From positions 1 to 64,000 of the forward strand of contig NZ_FNVS01000010.1 in the NCBI RefSeq assembly GCF_900108035.1: DNA of 64,000 nt, read 5' to 3'. The position numbers were made by a program, and so were the translations under genes. Positions within the stretch are counted from its first letter, which is position 1. Each line of letters begins with the position of its first letter. This DNA is from Parabacteroides chinchillae. Lineage in GTDB: Bacteria; Bacteroidota; Bacteroidia; Bacteroidales; Tannerellaceae. Positions 62,288 through 64,000 of the stretch are shown piece by piece. The notes under the pieces are model-generated. The model saw nothing but the letters and a program-made list of their open reading frames with translations. It had not been told where the DNA came from and did no database searches.

Positions 62288-64000
62288 TTATTTTGTAGCC
62301 AACAAATCCTGAAGTTTAACCAGTTCATCACGAAATTGCGCAGCTTCTATAAAATCCAGCTTTTTGGCAGCTTCAGCCATTTGTTTCTTTGTACGTTCAA
62401 TCGTTTTTTCCAATTGCTGACGACTCATATACTGAACAACCGGGTCGGCCACCAGACTAGGTTCTGATTCTATATAAGCATATGGCTCAGATGTAACCGT
62501 TTGTTGTTTCTCCGCAACCAAAGAAACACTATTCTTAATAACCTGTTTCGGAGTGATACCATGTTTTTCATTATAAGCTAACTGTTTTTCGCGGCGGCGG
62601 GTTGTTTCATCCATTGTCAACTTCATACTATCAGTTATCTTATCAGCATAAAAAATCACCTTTCCATTTATGTTACGCGCCGCGCGTCCGGCTGTCTGCG
62701 TCAGCGAACGGTGAGAACGCAAAAAGCCTTCTTTATCCGCATCCAGAATTGCAACCAAAGACACCTCAGGCAAATCCAATCCTTCACGTAATAAGTTCAC
62801 ACCAATCAAAACATCAAACAGCCCTTTACGAAGATCATCCATTATCTGGATACGTTCTAACGTGTCCACATCACTATGAATATAATTGCACCTCACTCCC
62901 ATACGAGTCATATAAGTAGTAAGCTCTTCAGCCATACGTTTAGTAAGTGTTGTCACCAACACCCGTTCATCTTTAGCAGCACGTTGCTCTATTTCTTCCA
63001 TTAAATCATCTATCTGATTCAATGTCGGACGCACCTCTATTACCGGATCCAATAAGCCGGTAGGACGAATTACCTGGTCTACAACAATTCCTTCGCTTTT
63101 TTCCAATTCATAATCGGCAGGTGTTGCACTCACATAAATAGCCAAAGGAGTAAGAGATTCGAATTCATCAAAAGTAAGCGGACGGTTATCTATGGCAGAC
63201 GGAAGGCGGAAACCATATTCAACCAGATTCTTCTTTCTGGCAAAATCGCCTCCGTACATAGCACGTATCTGCGGTATGGTTACGTGGCTTTCATCTATCA
63301 CCAGCATGAAATCTTTCGGAAAATAATCCAACAAACAAAAAGGGCGTTCACCTGGAGCTCGCCCGTCAAAATAACGGGAATAATTCTCTATACCCGAACA
63401 ATGTCCTAATTCCCGTATCATTTCCAGATCAAAAGTTACACGTTCGTATAAGCGTTTCGCTTCAAATGGCTTCCCTATTTCTTTCAGGAAATTCACTTGC
63501 GTACCCAAATCCACATCAATCTGACCAATAGCGGAATTAATCCTGTCTTGTGTAGTGACAAATAAATTCGTCGGGTAAATATTCAGTTCATCCTGTTCAT
63601 CTATTTCCTGACCGGTCTTAGGATCAAAAGAAGATAAACGGTCTATCTCATCATCCCAAAACTCAATACGGTAAGCCACACCGTCAAAAGTCTCAATAGC
63701 AGGAAAAATATCCACCGTATCACCGTTTACCCGAAAACAGCCACTATTAAAATCCAATTTGTTATTAACATACAAAGCATCGACAAAACGTCTTAATAAA
63801 ACATCCCGGTCAATCTTCATTCCCCGTTCCAAATGTGTTACTTTTTCTGCAAAAGCACGAGGATCGGCCATACCATACAAACAAGACACAGATGAAACCA
63901 CAATAACATCTTGCCTGCCGGACAAAAGAGAGGCGGTAGCACGCAAGCGCAGTTTATCAATTTCTTCATTGATTGCCAAATCTTTTTCTATATAGGTATC
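62288..64000 (-). CDS. uvrB: Excinuclease ABC subunit B, 3' part only (runs off the window)
   Basis: UvrB is the damage-verifying helicase-like subunit of nucleotide excision repair. The window holds the C-terminal 570 or so residues. The frame continues to the last base, the visible part opening DTYIEKDLAINEEIDKLRL. Present are SVSCLYGMADPRAF, YFPKDFMLVIDESHVTIPQ, YVSATPADYEL, VTTLTKRMAEELT, the helicase motif LLREGLDLPEVSLVAILDADKEGFLRS, QTAGRAARN, and the C-terminal UVR coiled coil (KKQMAEAAKKLDFIEAAQFRDE). The N-terminal Walker A region lies outside. The ATG at 63979 is internal. Confidence 0.97.
   Translation of the reverse strand, partial: DTYIEKDLAINEEIDKLRLRATASLLSGRQDVIVVSSVSCLYGMADPRAFAEKVTHLERGMKIDRDVLLRRFVDALYVNNKLDFNSGCFRVNGDTVDIFPAIETFDGVAYRIEFWDDEIDRLSSFDPKTGQEIDEQDELNIYPTNLFVTTQDRINSAIGQIDVDLGTQVNFLKEIGKPFEAKRLYERVTFDLEMIRELGHCSGIENYSRYFDGRAPGERPFCLLDYFPKDFMLVIDESHVTIPQIRAMYGGDFARKKNLVEYGFRLPSAIDNRPLTFDEFESLTPLAIYVSATPADYELEKSEGIVVDQVIRPTGLLDPVIEVRPTLNQIDDLMEEIEQRAAKDERVLVTTLTKRMAEELTTYMTRMGVRCNYIHSDVDTLERIQIMDDLRKGLFDVLIGVNLLREGLDLPEVSLVAILDADKEGFLRSHRSLTQTAGRAARNINGKVIFYADKITDSMKLTMDETTRRREKQLAYNEKHGITPKQVIKNSVSLVAEKQQTVTSEPYAYIESEPSLVADPVVQYMSRQQLEKTIERTKKQMAEAAKKLDFIEAAQFRDELVKLQDLLATK

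Overview
The window is a chromosomal segment of a Bacteroidales bacterium, most likely Parabacteroides or a close relative. The genus is an inference; the order is well supported. Evidence: a SusC/SusD pair run by an ECF sigma factor and FecR, a bifunctional fucokinase/GDP-fucose pyrophosphorylase (Fkp), an Mpi-type invertase, two DUF5686 proteins, a DUF4494 protein, and the Bacteroidota promoter signature (-7 box TAnnTTTG, often with TTTG or TTG about 20 bases upstream) in front of most transcription units. Little of it is phage or plasmid-like. The mobile traces are one ISAs1-type transposase remnant, REP-like dyads at the left edge and a decayed outer-membrane barrel gene.

Layout. 0.4-2.5 kb: ADP-forming acetyl-CoA synthetase. 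2.5-12.6 kb: a [NiFe]-hydrogenase locus, with hypF-hypA-hypB leftward and hypC-hypD-hypE-small subunit-large subunit-cytochrome b-protease rightward from one divergent promoter region. 12.8-16.7 kb: a leftward glycerol operon, glpD-glpK-glpF. 16.8-25.5 kb: class A PBP, YeiH-type transporter, O-acetyltransferase, LysR regulator, AsmA-like protein. 25.5-27.6 kb: rfbB and rfbC, then two tandem tRNA-Cys genes. 27.7-35.4 kb: ECF sigma, FecR, STN-SusC, SusD and a glycerophosphodiester phosphodiesterase. 35.6-41.9 kb: DUF5686 protein, Fkp, Mpi. 42-51 kb: ndk, DUF4494, YggS, dihydroorotate-dehydrogenase-like protein, MarR with a four-domain persulfide protein, serS, NlpC/P60 lipoprotein, rpmA-rplU. 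51.3-55.8 kb: ISAs1 remnant, prmA, a YtxH/holin-like/coiled-coil trio, a tiny lipoprotein ORF, gapA, a barrel pseudogene. 55.9-64 kb: miaA, kdsA, a small barrel protein, Crp/Fnr regulator, second DUF5686 protein, DUF1460 protein and the 3' part of uvrB.

How it fits together. The hydrogenase is a membrane-bound, periplasm-facing uptake enzyme that would pass electrons through its cytochrome b to the quinone pool, which GlpD also feeds. The small subunit has all six cysteines of the [4Fe-3S] proximal cluster of oxygen-tolerant hydrogenases. The GDPD encoded with the SusCD pair would release glycerol 3-phosphate from imported glycerophosphodiesters, the substrate of GlpD elsewhere in the window. 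The block from hypF to glpD is clearly GC-richer than its flanks by hand counts of individual rows.

The most unusual non-coding signal is three short tandem arrays (12631-12715, 21125-21190, 51796-51877) of unrelated sequence but the same build: 16-18 bp dyads repeated at an exact period of 22 or 23 bp, two of them lying between convergent genes that lack ordinary terminators.
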